A stretch of DNA of 64,000 nt from Sulfitobacter faviae (lineage in GTDB: Bacteria; Pseudomonadota; Alphaproteobacteria; Rhodobacterales; Rhodobacteraceae), in contig NZ_PGFQ01000001.1 in assembly GCF_029870955.1 (NCBI RefSeq), positions 1,798,001 through 1,862,000 of the forward strand, in the 5' to 3' direction. A program made the translations under genes and the position numbers. The notes beneath the pieces are model-generated. The model saw only the letters and a list, made by a program, of their open reading frames with translations. It was not told the DNA's origin and did no database searches. Shown piece by piece: positions 35,185 through 44,802 of the stretch. Each line of letters begins with the position of its first letter. Within the stretch, counting starts at the first letter, position 1.

Positions 35185-35274
35185 CTGATAACGACCCAAG
35201 CGGGGCTCGTTACGGCTGCTTCCTTCCGGATCTGACCGGGTTGGCGAGGCGCTTGCCCGCACCAACCTCTCAAG
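35179..35274 (-). ncRNA. ffs: Signal recognition particle RNA, small bacterial type (4.5S)
   Basis: On the minus strand the sequence holds the universal SRP RNA apical domain: GGTCAGATCC, GGAAGGAAGCAGCC (complement of 35214-35227 region) with the GGAA tetraloop and the symmetric loops bound by Ffh. The 5' TTGAGAGG pairs with the 3' CCTCTC, giving a hairpin of about 96 nt. It forms the SRP with Ffh for cotranslational targeting of membrane proteins. A strong promoter lies immediately upstream. The ends are set by the terminal pairing and may be off by a few bases. Confidence 0.9.
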
Positions 35275-35277
35275 GCC

Positions 35278-35306
35278 CATATAGGAGGGCATGGAGCGAA
35301 GTGCAA
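35278..35306 (-). promoter_or_regulatory. Sigma70-type promoter of the SRP RNA gene
   Basis: On the minus strand, TTGCAC (35306-35301) and TATATG (35283-35278) are spaced by exactly 17 nt. The predicted start lies within a few bases of the SRP RNA 5' end. The -35 box sits just after the repaired cpdB stop at 35310. Confidence 0.78.
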
Positions 35307-35309
35307 GCC

Positions 35310-37153
35310 TCACAAGCGGATCGTGATTTGGGCGAAGCCCGAGGCGGTCATCCCTCGCGGGGTGGGCGACAGATGGGCGATGTCTTGCAAGAAGGGCAGG
35401 GCCTCGGGCGAGGTATAGAGAACCGCCTGCGCCCCGCCGCATCGAAGCGCCACGGCGGCGCGTCGGCCCATGGACACGCCTGCAGCGTAGCGAGAGCGGC
35501 AATCAGCGCGTCGGACAGCGAAAGCGGGCTGCGCAGAGCTACGTCATCCTTCGCCGCGCGGTCAAACCCGCCGCCGCCCGCCGCGCGGAACTGGTTGGTC
35601 GCGAGTAGAAACTTCTGGTCCGGCCTCACCGGTGCCCCTTGCCATGACAGCGCAGTGATCCGTCTGCCGCGGGGGCGGCAGGGGTCGATGGCATAGGTGA
35701 CGCCAAAAATCGTGTCGCAGTGGAACGGCGGGCGGCAGGGGTCGAGTAGCGGGCCCGGGGTGCTGCCGAGCGGGGCAAACACCTCTGCCGCTTTTTCCAA
35801 ACGGCGCCGCAGGTCGGCACCGGTGAGGCGCAACGCCCAGACCGCGTTTTGATAGGGAAGCAGCCCGGCGATATGGCGGCGTTGCACCGCGCCCGGCGGG
35901 ATATGCAGGAAATGCCCCGGCCCGCCGCGCCCGCCTGCCGTATGTGCCGCCGTGGCGGCGAGGATCGGGAGCTTGCTATCCGCCGTGCCTGCGACCCCTT
36001 GGCGGATCACCTCGGCCTGCGCGCGGGCGCTCAGCGCGTCGATGGGGGTGGGCATGGCGAGCGCAAAGTAGTTGTGCAGCGCGATGTCGGTATGGCCGAC
36101 CACCTCCTCCAGATGCCTGCGCACGCCAATGTGGCTCACCCGGGCCGCGCTCAGCACCGTGGGATCGGCCAGCGTTTTTGTGCTGTTGTCGCGCAGGTGG
36201 CTTTGATGGCCCGAGACCGTCCAGCGCCCCTGCGCATCCCGTTCAAGGGCCAGATCCAGCACCGCCAAATCGGACCCGCCAAAGCCCGGCATCGCCGCCG
36301 GACGGCCGGACAGCGTGCCGGCCTGCGTGTCGACCCCCTCGCGCGGGCCGTGGTCCTCTCCGGGAAAACGAAGATGGGTGTGGCCGGTGATCACCGCGTC
36401 GATCCCGTCGATCTTGGCCAAAGTGCAGATGTCTTCTTCGGTGGTAATTTCACCTTCATGGGCGATACCCATATGGGCCAGCAGCACGGTCAGATCGGCG
36501 CCCTCTGCCCGCAACGTCAGTGCGGCGCTGCGCAGGCTTTCGAGCGGGCAGATGATCTCGGCCTCATTCTCCAAAACCTCGCGGTTCCAGATCGCGGTTC
36601 GGCCCGGCAGGACGGAAACCAGGCCCACCCGCAGCCGGGAAGAGGGATGCCCCGCAACGGCAGGCAGCAGACACGAGACGACGGCCCAACGGCGCAGCGG
36701 GCCGGGTTCGGTCAAATGCAGATTGGTCGAGATCAGCGGCATGTCCAGCGCCCCGGCCACGGCGCGCAGATAGGGCAGCCCATGGTCAAGGTCGTGATTG
36801 CCCAATCCCAGACCGTCATAATGCAGATGGTTCACACAGGCGACGAGCGGATGCGTATGGGTGACCGGCATCTGCGCCAGTTGGTCGCCCAAGGCATTGC
36901 CCTGCAACAAATCGCCATTGTCGAGCAGGATACAGGCGGCCCCCTGTTCCGCCGCCTCTGCCCGGGCGGTGCGGATCAAGGTGGCAATTCCGGCCAGACC
37001 GTGATGGCCCACCGAACGGTCGCCCACATAGTCATGCCCCACGATCTGCATATGCAGATCCGTCGTGGCCAGTATGCGCAGACGTGCCTCGGCCGGGATG
37101 CCACCCTCAGGGGGAACGACACCGGTCGAGGCATATGTGCTGCGCCTGTTCAC
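35310..37153 (-). CDS. cpdB: 2',3'-cyclic-nucleotide 2'-phosphodiesterase/3'-nucleotidase-like protein (frameshift near 35433)
   Basis: Metallophosphoesterase plus C-terminal nucleotidase domain, about 614 residues. The metal motifs are LRILATTDLHMQIVG, ILLDNGDLLQGNALGDQL, GLGLGNHDLDHGLPYL, VLLAHMGIAHEGE and AVITGHTHLRFPGE. The C-domain has LPYQNAVWALRLTGADLRRR and LATNQFRAAGGGGFD. One missing G in CCCC at 35432-35435 (plus strand) breaks the last 40 residues. Adding it gives AAGAQAVLYTSPEALPFLQD and a stop at 35310. The start is GTG at 37153; no signal peptide is visible, unlike periplasmic E. coli CpdB. It hydrolyses 2',3'-cyclic and 3'-nucleotides, possibly the products of the nearby RNase T2. 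Confidence 0.87.
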
Positions 37154-37318
37154 CGAAAAGGTAAGTACTCGTTAAATTTTGCAACTTAAAGATGTTTTGA
37201 TATGACCAGATTTCAACCGATCTGGCAAGGGGGCTTGGGATTGCCAATCTCGCATGCGCCGTGGCATGGCTGGGCAAAACGCCAAAAGCCTGTATCGGGC
37301 CTGTATCGGGAGAGCGCC

Positions 37319-38286
37319 ATGCGTCACGCGGAGACGGTAACCTTTGGAGGCTCGGCCCTTGATCGGGCGGGGGAGATACGCGGCAATCCGGAAGCCTTGG
37401 CGCAGTTGCGCGCCGACCCGGCGGCCCGGGCGGTGGTCTTTTGGCGCGGTAAGCCGCTGATCGCGCCCGAACGCCCCGCCGCTTTGGCGCGATTGGCGAT
37501 GGATCACCCCGTCTTGCAAGAGGCCGAAGGCACGGCGATCTTGCTGGGGCGTGAGGATGGGGCGCCGCGCTTTGCCGTGGATATCTCGAGCTGGGAACCC
37601 GCCGATCTGGATCAATCGCAACTGGGCGCGTTCCTTGACCCAGCGAACAGCGCCATCCGCTTTTGGGCGATGACATGGCCTTTGCCGAATTGCGGCGGGT
37701 AATGACATGGCTTGATCCGCGCGGTGCCGAACTGGCGGCCAGCGGCAAGGCGATCCTCGGCTGGCACGAGACCCACCGCCATTGCGCGCGCTGCGGCGGC
37801 GCCACCGATCTGGCGCAGGGTGGCTGGCAACGGGTCTGCCCCGATTGCGGCGGCGCCCATTTCCCGCGCACCGATCCGGTGGTCATCATGCTGATCACCC
37901 ACGGCAACTCGGTCCTCATGGGCCGCTCCCCCGGTTGGCCCGAGGGGATGTATTCCCTGCTGGCGGGCTTTGTCGAGCCGGGTGAGACGGTAGAGGCCGC
38001 CGTGCGGCGCGAGGTTTTTGAGGAGGCGGGCGTGCAGGTCGGCGCGGTGAGCTACCTCTCCAGCCAGCCATGGCCCTTTCCGGCGTCCCTCATGCTGGGC
38101 TGTGCGGGACAGGCGCTGAGCCGGGAGTTGACCATCGACCCGGTTGAGATCGAAGACGCGCTTTGGGTTACCCGCGAAGAGATGATGGAGGCCTTTGCCG
38201 GAAGCCATCCGCGGCTTCTGCCCGCCCGCCGCGGTGCCATCGCGCATTTCTTGCTGGAAAACTGGCTTGCGGATAGACTGACCTGA
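37319..38286 (+). CDS. nudC: NAD+ diphosphatase NudC (frameshift near 37639)
   Basis: NudC hydrolyses NADH/NAD+ and removes NAD caps from RNA. Restored length is about 322 residues. The N-terminal domain (MRHAETVTFGGSALDRAGEI, FAVDISSWEPADLDQSQLGA) and the rest are in different frames. One missing C in CCC at 37639-37641 joins them as FLDPSEQRHPLLGDDMAFAE. Then follow the zinc ribbon (HCARCGGATDLAQGG, CPDCGGAHFPRTDP), the Nudix box GFVEPGETVEAAVRREVFEE and the NudC-specific SSQPWPFPASLM. All catalytic Glu of the Nudix box are present. The start at 37319 has GGGAG upstream. I treat the break as a sequence error. Confidence 0.92.
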
Positions 38287-38358
38287 CACACCGCGCTGAC
38301 GGGCCCGGACAAAGCGGCGCGGGTGGCAAATGCGAGCAGAAGAATTGGAACGGACCGA

Positions 38359-38832
38359 ATGAAATTCTCCACCAAAGAAGACGTCGAAGCGCCGATTGAG
38401 GCGGTCTTTGACATGTTGTGCGATTTTGAGAGCTTTGAGCGGGCAGCGATGCGGCGCGGGGCCGAGGTGCAGCGCGCCGATGCCCTGCATCAGCCCGGCG
38501 TCGGGATGACATGGAAGGCGGTCTTTCCCCTGCGCGGAAAGCGGCGCGAGTTGACGCTAGAGATGGTGACCTTCGACCGGCCCAACGAGATGGTGATCGA
38601 CAGCATGTCGCAGGGGTTGGCGGGGCAGATGTCCTTTGAATTGATGCCCCTGTCGCGCAACAGCACGCGTGTCTTGGTGGCGCTTGAGGTCAAGCCGCTG
38701 ACCCTGTCGGCGCGGCTTTGGGTGCAATCGCTCAAACTGGCCAAGACCACGCTGACCCAGAAATACAAAGACCGCGTGGCGGAATATGCCCGCGGGATGG
38801 AAGAACGCTACGCCAGCGGCGTCAAGGTCTGA
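38359..38832 (+). CDS. SRPBCC-family protein
   Basis: This 157-residue protein of the START/polyketide-cyclase-like (SRPBCC) superfamily forms a helix-grip fold binding a hydrophobic ligand. Visible features are MKFSTKEDVEAPIEAVFDML, CDFESFERAAMRRGAEV, LTLEMVTFDRPNEMVIDS and the long C-terminal helix KTTLTQKYKDRVAEYARGME. The ligand cannot be inferred. It follows nudC by 72 nt on the same strand and converges with pheA. Confidence 0.82.
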   Translation: MKFSTKEDVEAPIEAVFDMLCDFESFERAAMRRGAEVQRADALHQPGVGMTWKAVFPLRGKRRELTLEMVTFDRPNEMVIDSMSQGLAGQMSFELMPLSRNSTRVLVALEVKPLTLSARLWVQSLKLAKTTLTQKYKDRVAEYARGMEERYASGVKV

Positions 38833-38848
38833 GCCTGCGCGCCCCGCC

Positions 38849-39705
38849 TCACATCCCGGTCGGCGCGCCCCGGCCAGGATGGGCGGGGTAGGCGCCGAGA
38901 ATTTCCAGCTTGTTGGTGAAATACCCCAGTTCATCCAGCGCGCGTTTCACCGCCGGGTCTTCGGGATGGCCTTCGATATCGGCGTAGAACTGCGTCGCGG
39001 TGAAGGAGCCGCCGACCATATAGCTTTCCAGTTTGGTCATGTTGACGCCATTGGTCGCAAAGCCCCCATCGCCTTGTAAAGCGCAGCGGGAATGTTGCGC
39101 ACCTCGAAGACGAAGGTGGTCAGCATCCGCTCGGCCCGGCGCGAAAGGTCGATCTTGGGCGCCATCAGCAGAAAGCGGGTGGTGTTATGGTCCATATCCT
39201 CGATGTCGCGGGCCAACACGGTGAGGCCGTTGATCTCTGCCGCGACCTCGCCTGCCAGCACGCCATCGGCGCTGCCCTCGGTCGCGGCCAGTTCGGCGGC
39301 GGCCCCGGCGGAATCGGCGGCGGGTTCAGAGGTGATGCCATGTTGCTGCAAAAAGCTGCGTGCCTGCGGCAAAAGCACCAGATGCGCGCGGACATGTTTG
39401 ATGTCTTCCAATGCCACGCCGGGGCGGGCCATCAGGGCGATGCGCACCCGCACGAAGGCTTCGCCGATGATATGCAGCCCGCTTTCCGGTAGCAGGCGGT
39501 GAATGTCGGCCACCCGGCCATAGGTCGTATTCTCGACCGGCAGCATGGCCAGTTCGGCGCGGCCCTCGTTCACGGCCCGGATCACGCCTTCGAACGATTG
39601 GCAGGGCACCGGTTCCATGTCGGGGCAGGCCTGAAGGCAGGCCTCGTGACTATAGGCGCCAAGGGCCCCTTGGAAGGCGATGCGCGGCGTGGTCTGGGCG
39701 GTCAT
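38849..39705 (-). CDS. pheA: Prephenate dehydratase (frameshift near 39065)
   Basis: Monofunctional prephenate dehydratase, which makes phenylpyruvate for phenylalanine synthesis. The N-terminal part is RIAFQGALGAYSHEACLQA, the catalytic motif NTTRFLLM follows DIEDMDH, and the C-terminal ACT domain (TTFVFEVRNIPAALYKAMGG, MTKLESYMVGGSFTATQFY) binds Phe for feedback inhibition. The two parts are split by one missing base in CCCCC at 39063-39067. Adding it gives AMGGFATNGVNMTKLE and about 285 residues. As an essential biosynthetic gene, it is more likely miscalled than broken. It is divergent from the cytochrome c gene. Confidence 0.93.
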
Positions 39706-39859
39706 GGATCGTATCCTGCTGCAAAAGGAGCGGAGAAGGGCAATTGGTCGCGGTAACTACACCTTGCCTGCGCCAAGGGAAAGCAATAGATACGCGGGCA
39801 ACGATGCCAAGAACCATGGCCCGCCCATGGTGCCAATACCAAGTGATGGACCCTGACGC

Positions 39860-40359
39860 ATGTTCGATACAATGACCCTGACCAAAATCGCAGCCGGCGT
39901 ATTCGGCGCCTGGTTGGTACTTCTGCTGGGCAAATGGGCGGGTGAAGAGATTTACCACGCCGATGCACATGGGGAAGCGTCCTATGTCATCGAAGTGGCC
40001 GACGCCGGTGGTGACGATGGCGGCGAAGAGATCGATTTTGCAGCCGTGATGGCCGAAGCCGATGCCGACAGCGGGTCGAAAGTGTTCCGCAAATGCGCCG
40101 CTTGCCACAAGGTTGACGGCACCAACGCCGTTGGTCCGCACCTTGACGGTGTCGTTGGCCGTGACATCGCGGCGGTTGATGGTTTTGGCTATTCCGGCGC
40201 GCTGACCTCGCTCGAAGGGGATTGGACCCCGGAAGAGCTGAGCGCTTTCTTGGAAAGCCCAAAGGCTACGCGCCCGGCACCACCATGGGCTTCGCCGGTC
40301 TGCGTAAGGTCGAAGATCGCGCCGACGTGATCGCTTACCTGCAAAGCGTTTCCAACTGA
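39860..40359 (+). CDS. Membrane-anchored c-type cytochrome (frameshift near 40260)
   Basis: A class I cytochrome c of about 166 residues. An uncleaved-looking N-terminal helix ([20 protein letters not shown]) is followed by an acidic linker and the haem site [10 protein letters not shown], with the sixth ligand Met in [10 protein letters not shown]. One missing base in the CCC-AAA stretch at 40258-40263 shifts the frame. Restored, it reads [16 protein letters not shown] and ends IAYLQSVSN at 40359. It resembles membrane-bound cytochrome c552/cycM, which shuttles electrons between the bc1 complex and cytochrome oxidase in the periplasm. A terminator follows. Confidence 0.9.
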
Positions 40360-40382
40360 TACCCCGCGCCATCGCATGAGAG

Positions 40383-40410
40383 AAAGCCGCCCCTCGGGGG
40401 CGGCTTTTGC
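40383..40410 (+). terminator. Intrinsic terminator after the cytochrome c gene
   Basis: AAAGCCGCCCC and GGGGCGGCTTTT form an 11-bp stem with a two- to three-base loop and a T run. Confidence 0.88.
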
Positions 40411-40484
40411 GTTTGGGCGGGGTGGAACGTCTTATCCGTGCAGGTGTTGGGCCATGAAACGTCCACACCGAAAGGAGACGCGCC

Positions 40485-41306
40485 ATGCAAAGCCACAAAA
40501 CCACGGTCGATGGAATCGAAATGCGGTGGGAAGAGACGGGGGCGGGGGATCCCGTGATCCTGCTTCACGGCATTCCCACCTGTCCCGCGCTTTGGCGGGA
40601 TGTCGCGCCCAAGATTACGGGCCGTCGGGTGCTCGCTTGGGAGATGCCGGGCTATGGGGCCTCAATCCCGCAGGGCGAGGGCCGCGATATCTCGGTCGCC
40701 AAACAGGCGGATTATCTGGTCGCTTGGATGCGCGATCAGGGCATTACCCGCGCGATCCTCGCGGCGCATGACCTCGGCGGCGGGGTCGCGCAGATTGCGG
40801 CGGTGCGTCACCCTGAGATGGTCAGCGGGCTGCTTTTGACCAATGCAATCAGCTATGATTCGTGGCCCGTTCCGCTGGTCAGCGCGGTGGCCAAGACCGG
40901 CGGCGTGGCGAAACATGCGCCCGATGGCTCATTCCACCAGTTGCTGAAGATGATGTTCTCGAAAGGGCATGAGACCGACGCTGCCGCCGAGGCGGCCTTT
41001 GACGCCCACGCGCCGCATTACGCGCAGCACGGAGAGGCCGAAGCCTTTGTCCGGCAGGCGCAGTCGCTGGACGTGGAAGACACGAAAGCCATCGCGGACA
41101 AGCTGCCCACGCTTAACATCCCCGCGCGGATCGTCTGGGGCGCTGCGGATGACTTCCAGAAGATCGAATATGGCGAGCGATTGGCGAAAGACCTGAATGC
41201 GCCTCTGCGCCGGATCGAAGGGGGCAAACACTTCACGCCGGAGGATCACCCCGGCGTGCTGGCGGATGAGATCAACGCGCTGATCCGTACGGTCGACGGG
41301 CAGTGA
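40485..41306 (+). CDS. Alpha/beta hydrolase with aspartate nucleophile (dehalogenase/epoxide-hydrolase-like)
   Basis: A 273-residue alpha/beta hydrolase. The oxyanion region is ILLHGIPTCPALWRDVAPKI, the nucleophile elbow AAHDLGGGVAQIAAV has Asp, the acid is probably in VWGAADDFQ, and the catalytic His is in EGGKHFTPEDHP. This set matches haloalkane dehalogenases and epoxide hydrolases. However, the two halide-binding residues of dehalogenases are replaced: Asn after HG is Ile, and Trp after the nucleophilic Asp is Leu. So halide release from haloalkanes is unlikely in the classical way; an epoxide or ester substrate is possible. AAAGGAGACG precedes the ATG. It is monocistronic. Confidence 0.85.
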   Translation: MQSHKTTVDGIEMRWEETGAGDPVILLHGIPTCPALWRDVAPKITGRRVLAWEMPGYGASIPQGEGRDISVAKQADYLVAWMRDQGITRAILAAHDLGGGVAQIAAVRHPEMVSGLLLTNAISYDSWPVPLVSAVAKTGGVAKHAPDGSFHQLLKMMFSKGHETDAAAEAAFDAHAPHYAQHGEAEAFVRQAQSLDVEDTKAIADKLPTLNIPARIVWGAADDFQKIEYGERLAKDLNAPLRRIEGGKHFTPEDHPGVLADEINALIRTVDGQ

Positions 41307-41310
41307 TTGG

Positions 41311-41345
41311 ACGCGGGGCGCAACATAGCGCGCGCCCCGTTTCGA
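41311..41345. terminator. Bidirectional terminator between alpha/beta hydrolase and histidine kinase
   Basis: GGGGCGC and GCGCCCC arms (41315-41321, 41333-41339) pair around an AT-containing loop, flanked by CGTTTCG on the plus side. Confidence 0.65.
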
Positions 41346-41347
41346 CT

Positions 41348-42601
41348 TTACTGAGCGGCGATCACCGGGGCGGTGGCATTCGCGGCGGCGATCCCGCCGA
41401 TGTCGCAGCGCCAAGCGGGCAGGCGGATGACGGCGCGGCTTTGGCCCGCTTCCACATGCACCTCGAAATCCCCACCGTGCATTTCGATCAGCTTACGGGT
41501 CAGCGGCAGCCCAAGGCCGAGCCCGCCCTTCGTGCTGCGGTGCTCCATCATGCCGCCGACGACAAAGGGTTTGTAAAGCTCGGCCAGATCGACGTGACCG
41601 TCGAATGAGCCGTTGTCGATGATCGAAATCTCGATATTGCCCTCGGCGTCCTTGAACGTCTCCAAGGCGATCTCGCTGCCGCCATGCAGGACGGAGTTCA
41701 ACACAAGTGCCGTGACCGCCAATTCGATCTGGTCGCCGTCGATGTGCATTTCTTCGAGCGGGAGACTGTCGCGCAGCGTGATGGTTTTGGCCGTCGCATC
41801 CGTGGTGGCGAAATGCAGGGCGGAGACCGATTGCAGAAGGTCGCTCAGGTTGCATTTCCGCTCGTTCAGGCGCAGCTCGCCGGTGCTGACATTGCTGTAG
41901 GAAATGATCGTCTCGATCAGGGCGCTCAGATGGTCGACAGACCGACGGGCCGAGCGGATCAGCAGCGGATTGACCCCCTGTTCGGCTTTGGCCTCCAACA
42001 TGCGCAGACTGCCGAAAAGAACCGTCAGCGGGGTGCGGAGTTCGTGGCCCACCAGCGTCAGGAAAGTGGCTTCGGCGCTGTTGTCGGCCTCCTGCCCGGA
42101 CGCGTCCGGCTGGGAGCGTTCAAGGGCCGCGACTACCATGCGGCCCATATCTTCCAATAGGGCGATCTGCTTCTCAGAGGGCGCTTCATGCGGTTGCAGG
42201 TCCAGCGCGCACAGGCTGCCGAAGCGGTGGCCCGACGACAGGATCAGCGGCACACCGCAGTAATAGCGCGCCTCGGGGCCGCCCTCGGCGACCATGGGGT
42301 GTCGTGCGAACCGGGGGTCTTTGCTGAGGTCTGGTACCACCAGCGGCGCGTCGGACATGATTGTATGGCTGCAAAACCCGGTATCTTTCGGCATCGGCCC
42401 CAGCGGGTAGCCGACCACGGATTTGTACCACTGGGTATCTGCCTCCACGACACTGATATGTGCGATCGGACAGTCAAGCAGGCGGCGCGTGGCCTCGCAA
42501 ATGGTGTCGAACAGTGCTTCGTTCTCGGCGGTGAGGCCGGGCACATCGAAAACGGCGCGCAGACGGGCTTCTTCGTTAAAGGGAATCGGGTAGGTTCTCA
42601 T
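41348..42601 (-). CDS. GAF-domain sensor histidine kinase (HisKA/HATPase)
   Basis: A soluble 417-residue kinase. The GAF domain (LLDCPIAHISVVEADTQWYK, KDTGFCSHTIMSDAPLVVPD, YYCGVPLILSSGHRFGSLCA) is followed by a HisKA dimerisation domain with H-box TLVGHELRTPLTVLFGSLR and an HATPase domain (N-box TALVLNSVLHGG, G-box GGLGLGLPLTRKLIEMHGG). It resembles the GAF part of the kinase at 16241, but the phosphoacceptor type differs (HisKA, not HisKA_2). No response regulator gene is adjacent, so the partner is unknown. The ATG at 42601 with GGAGC upstream is preferred over an ATG at 42622. Confidence 0.92.
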   Translation of the reverse strand: MRTYPIPFNEEARLRAVFDVPGLTAENEALFDTICEATRRLLDCPIAHISVVEADTQWYKSVVGYPLGPMPKDTGFCSHTIMSDAPLVVPDLSKDPRFARHPMVAEGGPEARYYCGVPLILSSGHRFGSLCALDLQPHEAPSEKQIALLEDMGRMVVAALERSQPDASGQEADNSAEATFLTLVGHELRTPLTVLFGSLRMLEAKAEQGVNPLLIRSARRSVDHLSALIETIISYSNVSTGELRLNERKCNLSDLLQSVSALHFATTDATAKTITLRDSLPLEEMHIDGDQIELAVTALVLNSVLHGGSEIALETFKDAEGNIEISIIDNGSFDGHVDLAELYKPFVVGGMMEHRSTKGGLGLGLPLTRKLIEMHGGDFEVHVEAGQSRAVIRLPAWRCDIGGIAAANATAPVIAAQ

Positions 42602-42866
42602 GCTCAGCTCCAGTTTACGCATCGTTAACCTGAGTGAAGAATCTGTTAACTTTAGGGCGAGAAACGGGCTGGGCCGCGAAGATACAGGGGCAGCGGGCTA
42701 CACTTTGTCGCGAGCGGGGCGGGGGAAACCGCCAATCCACGGGGCCTGTTTTGCGGTGGACCGCCCGTGCGGGGCAACCTTACATATTCGCAACTTGTAT
42801 CTTGGCGTCGCACAGCGTTAGCCTAGATGACGCCTATCCGGACTACGCCACGCCAAGGAGTGACCT

Positions 42867-44793
42867 ATGCCCCGTGCCCAGACCCGCGCCGCGACCCGTC
42901 CTTCGGTCATTGATGACCTGCCGCTCTGGCTCGCGACGCTGACGCTGATGGTGGCGGCCCTGCTGGCCGGTGCCGCCGCGGCGCAGGAGCAGAAGATCAT
43001 CAAAAGCCACGGTTATTCCTTTTACGGCGATCTGACCTATCCGGAAGATTTCAAGCATTTCGACTATGTGAACCCCGATGCGCCCAAGGGCGGGGAGATC
43101 TCGATCCCCTTCGTCGGCACGCTGGATTCGATGAACCCCTATTCCGGCAAGGGCCGCGCGCATCTGTTCTCGATCTTCGGCTTTGAGAGCCTGCTGGGCG
43201 AGGCCCCTTCGGGCGAGCCGCTGCCGGCGGATGTCTATGGCGAGAGCTACTGCCTGCTCTGCGAGAGCCTCGAATACCCCGAGGACAAATCCTGGGTCAC
43301 CTTCCACATGCGTCCCGAGGCGCGCTTCTCGGACGGCACGCCGGTAACGGCGCATGATATCGTGTTTTCGCACAACCTGCTGCTGGACGAGGGGCTGAAG
43401 TCCTACGCCGACGCGGTGCGCAAGCGCATCCCGAAGGTTGAGGCGCTGGATGATCACACGGTGAAGTTCTACTTCGCCGACGGCATCTCGCGCCGCAGCC
43501 TGATCGAGACGGTGGGCGGCGTGCCCGCATGGCCGAAACATTGGTTCGAAGAGACCGGCAATACCCTCAAAGACAGCTGGATGGACCCACCCCCGGATCG
43601 GGCGCCTATATGGTCGAAAGCGTCGATCTGACCAAGCGCATCGTGCTGAAACGTAACCCGGACTACTGGGGTAAGGACCTGCCGATCAACCGTGGCCGCA
43701 TGAACTTCGACCGTATCCGGTTGGAAATCTTCAGCGACGACACCTCGGCTTTCGAGGCCTTCAAGGCCGGCGAATACACCTTCCGCGCCGAGGGGGATTC
43801 CAAGAAATGGGCCACGGGCTATGACTTCTCCAAGGTGAGCGACGGTGCCATCGTGAAGGCCGAACTGCCCGACGGCTCGCCGCCCACGCCCTCGGGCATC
43901 ATCTTCAACCTTGGTCGCGAGACGCTGCAGGACCGCCGCGTGCGCGAGGCCGTGGCGCTGATGTTCAACTTTGAATGGACCAACGAGTCGCTGCAATACG
44001 GGCTGTTCAACCACCGCGCCTCCTTCACGCAGGACACGCCGCTGATGGCGCAGGGCACGCCCGAGGGGGCCGAGCTGGCGCTTCTGGAGAGCCTCGGCGA
44101 TCTGGTGCCGGACGCGTTGCTGACCGAGCCCGCCGTGGTGCCGCATAGCTCCGACCCCGCGCGCCTGTTGGACCGCCGCAACGCGCGCCGCGCCTCCAAG
44201 CTGCTGGAAGAGGCGGGCTGGACCGTGCAGAACGGCATGCGCGTCAACGAGGCGGGCGAGCCCTTGCGGCTGAACTTCCTGATGAATTCCGCCGGGTCGC
44301 CGACGATCTCGGCAGTGATCGAGAACTTCGTCGGCAACCTCACGTCCATCGGCATCGACGCGCGGCTCGAGAAGGTGGACAGTTCGCAATACACCGCCCG
44401 CGAGCGCGACCGCGACTACGACATGATCTATGACGCCTATGCGGCCTTCCTCGGCACCGGCACCGGTCTGGCACAGCGCTATGGCTCGGAGGCGGCGGAG
44501 TTTTCACTCTTCAACCCGGCAGGCCTCGCTAGCCCCTTGGTGGACGCGATCATCGAGGCATCGCTCGATGCCGAAACGGCTGAAGAGGAAGACGCCGCCC
44601 TCATGGCCCTCGACCGGGCGCTGCGGCACGAGTTCTTCATGATCCCGACGTGGTACAACGACAGCTACTGGGTGGCCTATTACGACCAATACGACCACCC
44701 GAGATCCCGCCCTATGCTTTGGGATACCTCGATTTCTGGTGGTACGACGAAGAGGCCGCCCAGCAGTTGCGCGCCTCGGGCGCCTTACGGTAA
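42867..44793 (+). CDS. yejA: Peptide ABC transporter substrate-binding protein YejA (two apparent frameshifts)
   Basis: Periplasmic family 5 solute-binding protein, about 642 residues. An N-terminal signal is visible (WLATLTLMVAALLAGAAAAQ), then SHGYSFYGDLTYPEDFKHFD, YVNPDAPKGGEISIPFVGTL and GRAHLFSIFGFESLLGE. Break one is in CCC at 43586-43588 and rejoins as DPTPGSGAYMVESVDLT. Break two is in CCC at 44698-44700 and rejoins as YDHPEIPPYALGYLDFWWYD, ending SGALR at 44793. The Yej system imports peptides, including microcin C in E. coli. It begins a four-gene operon: yejB starts 9 nt after the repaired stop. I infer sequence errors, not a pseudogene. Confidence 0.9.
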
Positions 44794-44802
44794 GGCGACC
44801 AA

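Noticed and set aside
42625..42649. A CtrA-type site (TTAA repeats) upstream of the GAF histidine kinase
   Set aside because: The two TTAA boxes are 17 nt apart, not the 7 nt of a CtrA motif.
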